From positions 806,001 to 870,000 of the forward strand of contig JAPVLO010000083.1 in NCBI GenBank assembly GCA_027257055.1: a stretch of 64,000 bases of DNA, written 5' to 3'. Positions 12,641 through 24,201 of this stretch are shown in pieces. Source of the DNA: Cephalopachus bancanus. Taxonomy: Eukaryota; Chordata; Mammalia; Primates; Tarsiidae. The notes beneath the pieces are model-generated. The model saw only the letters and a list, made by a program, of their open reading frames with translations, searched no databases and was not told the origin of the DNA. Numbering within the stretch: position 1 is the first letter of the stretch; the number at the start of each line of letters is the position of its first letter. The position numbers and the translations under genes were made by a program.

Positions 12641-12990
12641 ACTGGTAAACTGGAGGATTTAATAATAAAAATCAGTTATCAATCTAAAAGAGAACAAAAA
12701 GGAGAGAAAAAAATGTAACATCAGACAAATGAAAACACTTTTGAAGATGGCATATTTAATTTGAAATATAGTAGCAATGACAGAAATGTAAAAGGACTAA
12801 ATGAGCCAGATAAAAGTTAAAGATTGTCTGACTGGTTAAAAAAATTCCAACTGCTATTAATTGGAGACATATTAAAAACATAATGATTATGATAGGAAAG
12901 GTTGAAATGAATAGAAAATACCTATTTTGTAAACACCAAACAAAAGAAAGCTGATATGTCTAGAGGAAAACATTAGACAAAACGCACTTT

Positions 12991-13279
12991 GGGCCCAGCG
13001 CAGTGGCTCACACCTGCAATCCCTGAACTTTGGGAGGGAGAGGAGAGAGGATTGCCTGAGTTTAGGGGTTTGAGACCAGCCTGGACAACTTGGCGAGACC
13101 TTGTCTTTACAATAAGTTAAAAAATTAGCCAGTCATGGTGGTGCGTGTCTGTGGTCCCAGCTACTTGGAAGGCTGTGGCGGAAGAATCACCTGAGCCCAG
13201 CAGGTTGAGGCAGCAGTGATCATGCGACTACACTCTAGCCTGGGTGACAGAGCAAGACTCTAATTCAAAAAACAAAAAA
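12991..13279 (+). mobile_element. Alu SINE in old L1
   Basis: GGGCCCAGCGCAGTGGCTCAC start, two monomers, A-rich tail. The flanks AACGCACTTT and ACACACTTTA suggest the target duplication. Confidence 0.9.
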
Positions 13280-13500
13280 CACACACTTTAAGGCAGAATG
13301 CATTACTATAGATAAGGAGGGATACTTTATACTTAATGAGAGGTTCAATTAACCCAAACAAATATTGCTTTTAATTCATATTAATCTTGAGACTATGAGA
13401 AAGTCTAAAGATTATACAGAACAAAAGTTAAGAGACTACTACAAAGAGAAATAACATAAATGATATGTCTGTGGGGGAGGAGAGGGCATATTATATAAAA

Positions 13501-14635
13501 CTTTGCATGTTAATTGCAAAATACACATTCTTTTTGAGCATATGAATGAAATTTAAAATCTAAATATATAGATATAGAAAAAGATTGACAAGGTTTTTCT
13601 TCCTTCCTAGCCAGGTAGACGAGTTCCATCATTATTTCAAAATGTTTATTTGGAACACATATAACACGTTATTTGTATACTTAAAAACAGGTTAGATAGT
13701 CTCTGTCCTATGAGTTTACAAGCAACACTAAATGCATATATACCAGTATTGAATACTAGTAAGAGTATTCAGCACTGTAGAGGTTACTAGTTTATCTCAT
13801 TTAATTTAATTCTCATTCTATTATGTAGGTATTGTTATGCCTAATTTAGAGATAAAGAACTAAGACTCAGAGAGATTAAGTAAATTTTCTAAGATTACTT
13901 CTTCAGTAAATGGATTCAGATCTATTCTTTTTATGAGCAATGAACCAGTTCCAGAAAATACTTATTCCTTTCAGACTGGAAGTAAGAAGCTAAGCATTCT
14001 TGTAGAAAGATCTCTAATAATATTGGGAAGCCATCTTCATACAACATTGACAAAGGTTTAAGTGTCTGCAGTATAGGAGAGTTACATAGTGAGCCAAAGA
14101 AGTGGCTAAAATAGTTTGACGAGAGAGCTATTTTGAAGATAGAGATAGTGCTAGTGATTTGGAATGTGAGAATGGCTGAGGATAAAGAACTATCAGGTAC
14201 CTAGCATAACAAAAATTAAAAAGCTTCTTCTTTATGACATCTTATGCCATTGAAAATCCTTTCTTCTGGTTCAAGTTCACTATTTTCTCATTGCTTATAG
14301 TTCCTGAAATGAATTCTATTATCAACACACAGCCTTTCATGACCAAGTGAAAGTCAAGTTATGAATTCCCTCTACTTTCCAAGTTTACAGATTGTTTTAT
14401 CTTTTTTATTCCTTAACACAGGGAAGAACACATTCATAGAGATAAACATAATTATAAAGTATATCAATCAACTATTTAAATCATTTGAAAAATTAGGCCC
14501 ACATCATTTTCTATCAACTATTATAATATTTTTCTGGCTGAGCTCCAGGCCTCAAATCTCATCCCATTCTCTTACCTTCTCCCCATCTTCCCCTCAACCC
14601 CACTGCTTTACTCCAACACAGCCATTAGAGTTATC
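13501..14635. other. Intergenic stretch with one MIR
   Basis: Contains a MIR fragment (about 13,780-13,935); the remainder is unassigned AT-rich sequence. Confidence 0.5.
13780..13935 (-). mobile_element. MIR SINE fragment
   Basis: Antisense MIR pattern: TATGTAGGTATTGTTATG, then GAGATAAAGAACTAAGACTC and AGAGAGATTAAGTAAATT. Confidence 0.7.
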
Positions 14636-14639
14636 TTTT

Positions 14640-14933
14640 CTTTTCTTTTTTTGAGTTGGAGTCTCACTCTGTCGCCCAGGCTGGAGTGCAGTGGGATGCT
14701 CACAGCCACCCCAGAGTCAACCTGCTGGGCTCAGGCGATCCTTCTGCTTCAGCCTTCCAAGAAGCCAGAACTACAAGTGTGACCTACCATGCACGGCTAA
14801 TTTTTTGATTTATTGTAGAGATGGGATCTTGCCAAGTTGCCCAGGCTGTTCTCAAATCCGTGGGCTCAGGCAATCCTCTCGCCTCAGCCTCCCAAAGTGC
14901 TGGGATTACAGGTTTGAGCTAACGCGCCTGGCC
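14640..14933 (-). mobile_element. Alu SINE, antisense
   Basis: TTTTTTTGAGTTGGAGTCTCAC to AACGCGCCTGGCC. Approximate target duplication AGAGTTATCTTT / AGAGTTCTCTCTTT. Confidence 0.92.
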
Positions 14934-15169
14934 AGAGTTCTCTCTTTAAAACAAAGATTTGACTATATCATTTAACTGCTTTCTTTTAAAATTCAGTGAC
15001 TTACACTGAAAAATATCTAGACTTAATTTAGTGTGGTTATAATGTCCCTTGCAATCTGGCCCCAATTTATCTTTCCAGTCTCAGCGTCTCTACTCCCTCC
15101 TATATCTCCTTACCAAAAGAAACAACAGGCTGATATTCCATTTATGAAGACTACTGTATTGTGCTGTTG

Positions 15170-15727
<558 letters not shown>

Positions 15728-15899
15728 TTTTACATGTTTTGTGAATTTTGTTTCAACCATATGAAATAACATTAATTTTTAATTAATTATTGCTATGCAT
15801 GATCATTGTTGTCTTGCATCATAATTGATTATAAAATATAAGCCAGTCACATAATATTCTGTTATTTCTGTAGAATTTAGAGTTGCCATTAGCATCAAT

Positions 15900-16170
15900 A
15901 GTTTTTCTTCACTTCAGACACTTGATAATACTTTCCATTCAGTTAGGACTCAGTATATGCCATGTATTGTGCTGAGTATTTTTCATACATAATAATGTAA
16001 TGCTTAAAGTAACCTTGTGAGAGAATTATTTCCATTACTATTTTGTGGTGAGGAAACTGAGGCTAAAAAAGGCTAAGTAAATTGGTGAAGATTATCCAGC
16101 TAGCAGTGGGGCTAGAAATGAACTCGAGACTGTCTGACTTTAAAGCCTGTTCCCTTGATTACCATACTAG
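15900..16170 (-). mobile_element. MIR SINE
   Basis: Antisense MIR: GTATTGTGCTGAGTATTTT, GTGAGGAAACTGAGGC, GGCTAGAAATGAACTCGAG. Confidence 0.75.
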
Positions 16171-16796
16171 ACAATCTTCCTTTAAAACTCCTAGATTGAA
16201 CTTTTTCAATAAACTAGATCCTACCCGCTATACCTTATGCTTGAAGTTTTTTTGATCTTCCATATAAGTAGTTTTCACTTGCTAGTCTTGCCTTTTCAAC
16301 AATGTAGCTGACTAGCTTCTTTCTGTTCCCATTCTCCTGACATCCTGGGTACTAAACTCCAGTTGTGAGCTGGAGTGTATTTTCTCTATGGGGAATGGCT
16401 TCAGAGCAAGTGAGTGGGAGTGACCTAAGTGATGGGTCAAGTGGCTGGGGTGGGGGAAGAAAAGACTGCCAAGGGGAGATACTCAAGAAAGATTTTTCTA
16501 TTCCTCTCATTTCTCTGCACCAAGATACCAAAATGCCAAGGATCTAGAACTCCTTATGACTTTATCTCCTATATGCTCAGGCATGGTGAGGTTCAGGTCC
16601 ATAGGTTGCGGCCATAAGAAACTGTGATGCTTTTTTGAATCTGGTAGCTCGTTATTTTAGACGCCAATTCATTATCTATTTCAGGCATTGTTCTAGATAC
16701 TGGCTATACAGCTGTGACCAAAACAAAATAAAACAAAACAATCTTCGTAGATCTTATAGCTTGCTGAGAGACATCAGACAATTAAGAAATAGATTG

Positions 16797-17096
16797 CAGG
16801 GCATGGTGGCTCATGCCTGTAATCCCAGCACTTTGGGAGGCAGAGGCAAGAGGACTGCCTGAGTCCAGAGGTTTGAGACCAGCCTGGGCAACCTTGTCTC
16901 TATAATGAATCCAAAAAAATAAAAATTAGTCAGGCATGGTGGCACGTGCCTGTGGTTCCAGCTTTTGGAAGGTTGAGGCAGAAGGATTGCCTGAGCCCAG
17001 CAGGTAGAGGCTGTGGTGGCCATGAGTGTGCTACTGTACTCCAGCCTGGGCGAAAGAGTAAGACTCCTACAAAAAATAAATAAATAAATAAATAAA
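16797..17096 (+). mobile_element. Alu SINE, older
   Basis: GCAGGGCATGGTGGCTCATG start, GAGCCCAGCAGGTAGAGG right monomer, (AAAT)n tail. Confidence 0.9.
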
Positions 17097-19999
17097 CAGA
17101 TACATAATATAGTGACAGACAGTGATAAACGCTATGAGAAAAAAAGAAAGTTGAGTAAAGGGATAGAAGATGATGAAGGGTGATGATAAGGGTAGGGCTG
17201 CTATTTTAGATTGGGTAGTCAGGGAAGATCTTTCTGAGGTGCTATTTTTTGAGTTAAGATCCACAAGTGAAGTTAAAGGAACAAGATGTGAGCATATCTG
17301 GAGAAAGAGCTTTCTGGCAAAAGAGCCTTGAGGTACAAGTATGCTTGTTACCTTTGAGGAAAATAAGGAGACCAATGTAGATAGAACAGACTGAATGAGG
17401 AAAAGAGTGGTGGGAGATGTGGTTTAAGAATATCCCGGGACCAATTAGAGCACTGGATTTTATTCTAATGTGGTAGGAAGTCATTTGAAGAATTGGAGAA
17501 AAATGTGCAATGATCAGATTTATGCATATATCCTCACAGGCTTTGTCTTGCTGCCGAATAAAGAGTACACTACAGAGGGGCAAAGGTGGAAGCAAGAGAC
17601 CAAATAGAATACGGTGGTAGAGAATCTGAGAAGTATTCAGATTCAGGAAATGCTTTGATGATAGAGCTGATAAGAATTGCTAATGGATTGAATATGGGGT
17701 GTTCAGCATGAGCCAAAAGTCTCTGGGTTTTGGCTGAGGCAGCTAATTGAATGAAGGTGCCATTTACTGGGAAGAGGAAAACTGAGATGGGGATTAAGTG
17801 TAGGAGAGGAAATCAAAAGTTTGGTTTTAGATTTGTGAGAGACTGTTTGACTTTTGAGTTCTTAGGGATAAAGGCCTCTAGTAGCTGCAGCTGGTGTTAA
17901 CCTTTTACAGGGACATGACTAAGTGGAGGTGACGGGATAGAGAAACAGAGGAAATAAAGTTCCTTCTGAGTAATCTCCCAGATTTTCAATTGATAAAAAG
18001 TAGGTTAGTCATCTGAACCTGTCCTATACACACTATGATTTCAGGGCAAGAATACATCTCTCTCTTCAAAAAATGGCCTGATTTCTATTGTCTCAAAATT
18101 TCTGAATTTAAATCAAATTTATTCTACAATTCGAGACAAAAAGCAAAAATGTAAATAGCTTAAGAGACAACCCAATGCGTATGAGTCTTTATCTAAAGTA
18201 CAACTAAGAGCAGATGAAAGTCCTAGGTGTTTAAAAGGAGGAAACTGTTTTCATTGCCAAGAGAAAGGATGTAGATAAAACAAAGTTTTCATAAACTTGT
18301 TGGACATTGCCCTATTTATCATAATTTTAAGGTGAGAAAATAAATAAGTGTTTATATCTTGAAAGATAATGTAGGTTTATACCCAAGTGGGGAGTATGCA
18401 TTTAAATTACTTCTCTTCCCCATCTTTTAAATCTTTCTACCTTTTAATCTTTAGTCTCTTCTCCAAAGTGTTCTTCAGCTAGAAGACCTGTGGCATGATT
18501 GAGGCTTGCCACCTCTTTTCTAGGGCCAGATTTTAAACAGATGGCCCTGGAGAATGCTACATAATCTGTACATTTCTCCATTTGATGTTGCATGTCCTAG
18601 TGTCCTAGGGGAAGGGTACCACATTTAACACCAGAAAGGATTTAAGGCAGCTTTTCCATTATTTTTTTTATCAGAGTAATATATGCTTATTGTAGTATAT
18701 TTTTTACAAAAAATTTAAAAACTAAACAACAAAGGACTATTTAAATTCCTGCTTACTAGAGGCAACTCCAACAACATTTTGGCATATTTCCTTCCATTGT
18801 TTAGTGCGTTTTGTTCTTTCATCACTGAGCTCTTTATTGTATAGGTGACTCTGCATTCTGCTGTATCTGCTTAATGTTATGGTATACATATTTGTCCATA
18901 TCATTATATTTTTATGGGTACAGAATCATCTGAAGTATATCTACACCATGATTTACTTGAGGTAGTTTCTGATGATTTACAATTACAAATAACATCATGA
19001 TAAACAGCTTTGTGTGCAAATCTTTACCCTTCCTTTAGATTACTTACTAAAGGAGGATCTGTTGGATTAAGTATGTACATTTTTTAAAGTATGTACATAT
19101 TTTAAAAGCTTCTGATTGTACATTGTTACTCTGATTTCCAGAAAGGTTATTATCAAATTACACTTGGGGGGAAGGAAAAGGGAGAGTTATTGAAACTATT
19201 GGTGGAAAATACTTGATAGGAATTTTTACAAAGCACTATGTTCCTGGGGTAAAGCCCTTCTGGAAAAGTAGCTATCTTAAAGTATTAAAATTCTTACAAC
19301 AGATTTTCCACATCACACAATATGTCTGGGTCATGAGAAGAAAGAGGAAAGAAGAACTGGAAAGAATCTGAGTTAGAAATGTCAGAAATGATCAACTTGG
19401 GAAACTAAGTTTACCAACACAATTAAAGCACTCGAGTATTTAAAATAGTGATTCAGATATTAATTTTGATTATACAGCATCGGGTTTATTTACTTTAATC
19501 TTGTATGGCTTTGTGCAACTAATGGGAAACAACATGAGCCTGTTTTTCCAACTGTGGCACCTAATCCATGAGTGAATTATGAAACCAGTTTCTTGCTATG
19601 ACCAGTATGTTTAAAAAAATACAATAGAACTGAATAGAAAATAAGAGAATGCATTGCACCTAAGTAAGGGAGATATTATTTTTCAGTTACGTGTGTGTAC
19701 GATAAAACACATTTATTTTGTGGGATGTAATTAAGGGAAAAATAATTTGAAGCCATTTGGTGTAGGGGTTTGAAATTGGCCAGACTGAATCTGGCTCTGC
19801 GTGACTTTTGCTAGTTTTCTAACTTCTCTATGGCTCGATCCTCTTACTGAAATAAAGAGAGTAATATCTCCTGGTGTGTGTGTGTGTGTATGTATGTGTG
19901 CAGGTTAGAGGTTATTTAAGCAGCATGCCTACAACACAGTCAATGATTAATTAGTATATACGTGTAATTACTTCCACATCTTCCCCAAAGCAACGTCCT
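17097..19999. other. Intergenic stretch upstream of INSM2
   Basis: No gene seen. About 18,660-19,080 (ACAACATTTTGGCATATTTCC, TTACAAATAACATCATG) looks like an old LINE 3' region, with modest confidence. A (GT)n tract lies near 19,874-19,892. Distal regulatory elements of INSM2 could be here, but nothing in the sequence marks them. Confidence 0.45.
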
Positions 20000-21015
20000 C
20001 CACGTAAAACGACTTCGTTCTCTGGGACGGAGGAAGGCGGCGTTTTACCGATCACGAGATCGACTGGGCTGCGAGTCGACTTCGAGCGCATCTCCGCCGG
20101 TCTCTTCCTCCCACTTGGTTGAGCGCGGAGCCCCGAACGCATGGCTCCTCCCCCCTCCTCCTCTACCACAGCATTTATATTCCGGATTTGGGCGCTCTGC
20201 ATCTGTCGTCCGCCGTCTAATGGCCTCCTCCTTCAGCCGCGATTAAAAACTTTCGAAGCGCTCCCGGTTCTTGAACCGGCGCCGGGCGCTCGGCGGGGCG
20301 CGCGGGGCTTGGGGGGGCGCAATCCGCGGCGGCCGGCCTCCCGCAGACCTCTCGCCAAGCGTCGCCCGCCGCGCGCGGGGGCGCGGGGGCGCGGGGGGCG
20401 GGCTGAGCCCGCCGGGGTTTCTCGCTCGGTCGGCTCCGCGCTAAACAGGCCGGCCAGACGTTCAGTCATGCCTCTGGGGGAGGCGAGCGGGAGCGCGGCC
20501 GAGGAGCCACTCGACGCGAGGACGGTCGAAAAGGAGAGCCGGCTCTCCGCGGCCCGCTCGGCTCCCCGCGGGGAGGGGCGCTCGCAGGCCGGGAGGAGCG
20601 GCGCCCGGAAACGTGCCGGCGCGGCGAGCCGCAGAGGCCTGGCGGCACGCACGCCCCCGCGCTGAGGGCCCTTCTCCCCGGATGAGTTCTCCCGGCGTCA
20701 CAGCCGCGCGGGCCGATCGATCCCGGCCGGCGGACGTGCTCCCGCCATCGAGCGCGGGCACGGGGCGGGGGACCTCGCCGCCCTCCGCTCGGTCGCGGCG
20801 TCGCCTCGGCTCGATACGGGCCGAGGACGTTAACCCGTTCCCCGGCGGACACCCGCCGGGGGCCTCCCCGCCGCCCCCGCTCCTCGGCCGTTCTCCGCGG
20901 GGCGGGAGCTTTGCAGTCAGACGCCCCGCGCGCGAGGCGGCGGGGGTGGGGGGAGCCGGGCCCCGGCCCGCGCGGAGGGTGCCGTGGGGTGGCCTTTCGG
21001 AGGGCCCTTTCGGGT

Positions 21016-21035
21016 CCTCAGCTCCGCAGCTGAGG
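21016..21035. repeat. Short perfect inverted repeat in the promoter region
   Basis: Arms CCTCAGCT and AGCTGAGG with loop CCGC; the right arm overlaps an E-box CAGCTG (21,027-21,032). Confidence 0.6.
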
Positions 21036-21241
21036 CGGGGAGGGTCGACCCCCCTCACGCGGCGGCCCTTACCTTTCCGCGTCTCAGCCCGGGGGCGACA
21101 GGGGAGGCGGCCCCGGCTGGCCTCCGGGGGCCGCTCGAGGCGCTGTGAGGCGGGGCGGGGCGTGCGGCGCCGCCAGATTCGTCTGTTCCCGCTCGCCCGG
21201 CCGGGAGCGAACCCCGCCCCCGGCGCCCGCTCCCACTCCTG

Positions 21242-21246
21242 ATTGG
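21242..21246 (-). promoter_or_regulatory. Inverted CCAAT box of INSM2
   Basis: ATTGG (CCAAT on the - strand) lies about 50 bp upstream of the TATA box in GC-rich sequence, a typical NF-Y position. Confidence 0.6.
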
Positions 21247-21295
21247 CCGGGCGGGCCCCAAGGCGGCCCGGCGGGGCCCGGGTCCGCGTCTCAGC

Positions 21296-21302
21296 TATAA
21301 AG
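21296..21302 (+). promoter_or_regulatory. TATA box of INSM2
   Basis: TATAAAG in an otherwise GC-rich context, 118 bp before the start codon. It predicts transcription starting near 21,325-21,330. Confidence 0.75.
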
Positions 21303-21326
21303 GTGGCCGCGGCATGACCGCCGCGG

Positions 21327-21413
21327 CGAAGCTCGAGTAGTTCCAGCGCTGGCCGGCTCTCAGCCCCCGTGGCGCCCCCTGTTCTCTCTCCCCTGAGCGC
21401 TCCCGACTCTACC
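21327..21413 (+). other. INSM2: INSM2 5'UTR (start inferred)
   Basis: Inferred from the TATA box; about 87 bases. No upstream ATG in this span after 21,327. Exact start not determinable from sequence. Confidence 0.5.
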
Positions 21414-23114
21414 ATGCCAAGGGGCTTCCTGGTGAAGCGAACTAAACGGACAGGCGGCTCGTACCGGGTTCGCCTAGCCGAGCGGGTCCTCCCTCCGTTG
21501 GGGCCCCAGGGGTTGCCGCCCTTCCGGGAGGAGGCTCCCAGCGCCCTCTTGTCCGGTGAGGAGCGGGCGGCGCCCCCCACCCGGGAGGAGCCCGGAGAGG
21601 GGCTGACGGCGGCGGCGGCCCGGGAACTGTCGGGGTCGCCGTGTCGGGCGGCTGGGGTGAGCCCGGGGGCGGGCGGGCGGGAAGGCGCGGAGTGGAGGGC
21701 GGGTGGCAGGGAGGGTCCCGGGCCCGGCCCCATCCCCATCCCCAGCCCCAGCCCCGCGAAGCCGGCGGGCACGGAGCTGCGCCGGGCGTTCCTGGAGCGT
21801 TGCCTGAGCTCGCCCGTCTCCGCCGAGTCCTTCCCCGGGGGCGCCGCCGCCGCGGCCGCTTTCTCCTGCTCGGTGGCGCCAGCAGCCGCACCGGCCTCGG
21901 GGGAGCAGTTCCGGCTGCCGCTCCGGGCGCCGTTCCCAGAGCCCGCGCTCCAGCCGGACGCCGCGCCCCTCTCGGCCGCCCTGCACGGCCTGAAGCGGGC
22001 CGCCGGTGGCGAGCGCCGCGCCAAGGCTCCCGCGGGCTGCGCGTCTGGACCCGCGGCCGCGGGCCTCAGGAAGCCCAAGGCCATGAGGAAGTTGAGCTTT
22101 GCCGATGAGGTGACCACATCCCCCGTCCTGGGCCTGAAGATCAAGGAGGAGGAGCCCGGAGCGCCGTCCCGGGGTCCGGGGGGCGGCCGCACGCCGCTGG
22201 GGGAGTTCATCTGCCAGCTGTGCAAGGAGCAGTACGCAGACCCCTTCGCGCTGGCCCAGCACCGCTGCTCCCGCATCGTGCGCGTCGAGTACCGCTGCCC
22301 TGAGTGCGACAAGGTCTTCAGCTGCCCCGCGAACCTCGCCTCCCATCGCCGCTGGCACAAGCCGCGTCCCGCCGCTGCGAACGCCGCCGCGGTCTCCTCC
22401 GCCGACGGGCCGCCGCCTCTCGTGTCGTCTTCGTCCGCCCCGGACTCGGGGGCACTGGCGTCTCTTCTGGCGGAGGGGAAGGAGAACAGCCGGACGGAGC
22501 GGACTGCGGATCAGCACCCGCAGGCCGGGGACAGCTCCGGGGCGGATCAGCACCAGGACAGCGCCCCGCGCCAGAGCCTGCAGGTGCTCTCCGAGCCGCC
22601 GCGGCCGCAGGGCCCCTACGCGGAGGGGGCGCTGGGGCGCCGGGCGCCTGTGGCGGGCGGGGCCGGCGGTGGCGGGGCATCCGAGGTTTTCGTGTGCCCA
22701 TACTGCCACAAAAAGTTCCGTCGCCAAGCCTATCTGCGCAAGCACCTGGGCACCCACGAGGCGGGCTCGGCCCGCGCGCCGGCCCCGGGCTTCGGCTCCG
22801 AGCGCGGCGCCCCGCTTGCCTTCGCGTGCCCGCTGTGCGGGGCGCACTTCCCGTCCGCGGATATCAGGGAGAAGCACCGGCTGTGGCACGCCGTCCGCGA
22901 GGAGCTGCTCCTGCCAGCTCTGGCAGGAGCGCCTCCCGAAACGCCGGGCCCGGGCGGGGCAGTCGACGGGAGTGCCCAGCAGATTTTCTCGTGCAAGCAC
23001 TGCCCGTCCACCTTCTTTAGCTCCCCGGGGCTTACACGGCACATCAATAAGTGCCACCCCTCGGAAAGTCGGCAAGTGCTGCTGCTGCAGATGCCACTGC
23101 GACCCGGCTGCTGA
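21414..23114 (+). CDS. INSM2: INSM2, insulinoma-associated protein 2, SNAG-domain zinc-finger repressor
   Basis: Single-exon gene encoding 566 residues, the length I know for human INSM2. Residues 1-12 (MPRGFLVKRTKR) are a SNAG repression motif, which in this family recruits LSD1/CoREST-type corepressors. A Pro-rich run GPGPGPIPIPSPSPAKP lies at 101-117, and a conserved segment starting KPKAMRKLSFADEVTTSP at 220. Five zinc fingers follow: finger 1 (265-287) is atypical, with C267, C270, H283 and C285; finger 2 has C295/C298/H311/H315; finger 3 C428/C431/H444/H448; finger 4 C472/C475/H488/H492; finger 5 C527/C530/H543/H548. All ligands are intact. The start is the ATG in CTACCATGC, because SNAG must be N-terminal; an in-frame upstream GTG extension is not credible. 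The expected role is a nuclear repressor in neuroendocrine and pancreatic endocrine differentiation. INSM1 is the paralogue; length and C-terminus (QMPLRPGC) favour INSM2. Confidence 0.96.
   Translation: MPRGFLVKRTKRTGGSYRVRLAERVLPPLGPQGLPPFREEAPSALLSGEERAAPPTREEPGEGLTAAAARELSGSPCRAAGVSPGAGGREGAEWRAGGREGPGPGPIPIPSPSPAKPAGTELRRAFLERCLSSPVSAESFPGGAAAAAAFSCSVAPAAAPASGEQFRLPLRAPFPEPALQPDAAPLSAALHGLKRAAGGERRAKAPAGCASGPAAAGLRKPKAMRKLSFADEVTTSPVLGLKIKEEEPGAPSRGPGGGRTPLGEFICQLCKEQYADPFALAQHRCSRIVRVEYRCPECDKVFSCPANLASHRRWHKPRPAAANAAAVSSADGPPPLVSSSSAPDSGALASLLAEGKENSRTERTADQHPQAGDSSGADQHQDSAPRQSLQVLSEPPRPQGPYAEGALGRRAPVAGGAGGGGASEVFVCPYCHKKFRRQAYLRKHLGTHEAGSARAPAPGFGSERGAPLAFACPLCGAHFPSADIREKHRLWHAVREELLLPALAGAPPETPGPGGAVDGSAQQIFSCKHCPSTFFSSPGLTRHINKCHPSESRQVLLLQMPLRPGC
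22510..22538 (+). promoter_or_regulatory. RE1/NRSE-like site with wide spacing, in the INSM2 coding sequence
   Basis: Half-sites ATCAGCACC and GGACAGCTCC are separated by 10 bases. REST is known to accept widely spaced half-sites. It may simply reflect codons for a repeated ADQH peptide. Confidence 0.35.
22546..22565 (+). promoter_or_regulatory. RE1/NRSE-like site, one base short of canonical
   Basis: ATCAGCACC-A-GGACAGCGCC: both half-sites are near perfect, but the spacer is 1 base instead of the canonical 2. It starts 36 bases after the previous one. Binding is unproven and the shortened spacer may abolish it. Confidence 0.35.
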
Positions 23115-23677
23115 GAGGCCCGAGACCAGGAAGATTTCGAGGCTGGCCTCGGAGGAAGCAGATCCTGGAAATGTCTGTGGGACTTTCTTCGACTTGCAAG
23201 TTTCTTAACCTGCTGTGTTTCCTCTCCTAGTAGTCAGTGTTCCGCCCCAGGAGCGGACTGTGAAATGTAAAACCCCTCTCTAGAGCAGGTATGTATACGG
23301 TATAAACTCTGGAGAGTTCAAAGACTGTCAGCTTTAAATCCTTCTCACTTGTCCCGCTAAAATAGGATTTCTCCTTCCCCCCAAAACTCTGGAGACCCTA
23401 ACGAATCCTATATGATTTGTAATTCCTATGGAAAGTCGCAGTGAATGCGTGCATGTCTCAACGTCTACAAAGAGTTCTGGCTATCCAAAGTGGTAGTCAT
23501 CAATGTTTTTTTCTCTTGTCATCACAGGCGCCTATGTAGTTTCTGTCTCAATAGGGTCAGATACCTTGCATTGTATATTCTGTGAATTAAGTTATGTGAT
23601 TGGTGCCAAACTTTAGGGGGAAAGAAGATTCAAGACCCATGTCTGTGGGCAGGAAATGCAAAAGGATGTTTGCTGCT

Positions 23678-23696
23678 TGGGGGGGGGGGGGCGGGG
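23678..23696 (+). repeat. Poly-G tract in the INSM2 3'UTR
   Basis: Fourteen G, one C, then four G: a length-unstable tract able to form a G-quadruplex in the RNA. Confidence 0.8.
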
Positions 23697-24195
23697 AGAA
23701 TGGGAATCTCCCCTGTAACCTTTTCTTTTCCCAATTATATGTACTAGTCCATTTTTAAGTTAGTGTTTGGAGGTGGGGAGGGTGCTACTTTAATGGAGTG
23801 GAGCCACATCCCCAAGCCCCACCTTGAACTATTTTGTGTGCAGTGTTCAGGAAATCTACTTTAAACCTTTCTTTTAAATAGTTCTTTGAAAATATAGAAC
23901 TTGTTTTCTGAAGTTTGACTGTTTTAATAGGGTTTTAACCAAATTGTTTAATGCTTCTGCTGTAAATCTCTGTGTATTCATTATCAAACTATGTTGTGCA
24001 TAAAGATGTTAATACTTATAATCCACTAAGGAACTGAATGGCGATTTGTCCAGTATTTTTGGCAACTTGTTTTTAATTTTGTTTTGTAAACCATTTCAGT
24101 GTACATTCTGTACCCATGCCCTAACAGCCAGAGTTTGGGACACTGGCTGAGCATTGCTTGACAGATAGCCCATATTTGTAAGATGCTTACCACCA

Positions 24196-24201
24196 AATAA
24201 A
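24196..24201 (+). terminator. INSM2: INSM2 poly(A) signal
   Basis: AATAAA followed within 30 bases by the GT-rich stretch TGTGCTTTGTGTTTGTC, a good cleavage/polyadenylation context. Confidence 0.75.

Larger units (their letters stand above)
10493..13500 (+). mobile_element. Old L1 LINE remnant with nested insertions
   Basis: Segments resemble old L1 sequence in sense orientation: ATAAAGACATTTCAGATACAC near 12054, and AATGTAAAAGGACTAAATG with AGATTGTCTGACTGG near 12785-12835, which recalls the start of the ORF2 region. No reading frame survives. It is interrupted by two Alus and an antisense 3' end of a younger L1. Boundaries are approximate. Confidence 0.5.
20000..23130. promoter_or_regulatory. 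CpG island spanning the INSM2 promoter and coding region
   Basis: CG dinucleotides become frequent from about 20,000, are very dense from 20,250 to 23,110, and fall away after the INSM2 stop codon. Flanking DNA is AT-rich and nearly CpG-free. The island covers about 1.4 kb upstream of the coding start and the whole single-exon gene, the usual arrangement for a developmental transcription-factor gene under CpG-island control. Long antisense frames here are a by-product of the GC content. Confidence 0.92.

Noticed and set aside
17100..17600. Possible old interspersed repeat (GTGATAAACGCTATGAG, GTAGTCAGGGAAGATC)
   Set aside because: It feels familiar as a common mammalian repeat, but I could not name the family or its limits from sequence alone.
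20141..20665. 174-codon + strand frame upstream of INSM2
   Set aside because: Low-complexity Arg/Ala/Pro translation from the CpG island, no recognised domain, no supported promoter or splice link.
21369..21413. 15-residue N-terminal extension of INSM2 from a GTG
   Set aside because: The SNAG motif must be at the extreme N-terminus, and the ATG at 21,414 has A at -3 and gives the family length.
20462..22360. 632-codon open frame on the - strand across the INSM2 CpG island (also 533 codons at 21,474-23,075)
   Set aside because: GC-rich sequence has few stop codons. The translations are Arg/Ala/Gly/Pro-rich with no domain, and the + strand gene with five intact zinc fingers explains the coding constraint.
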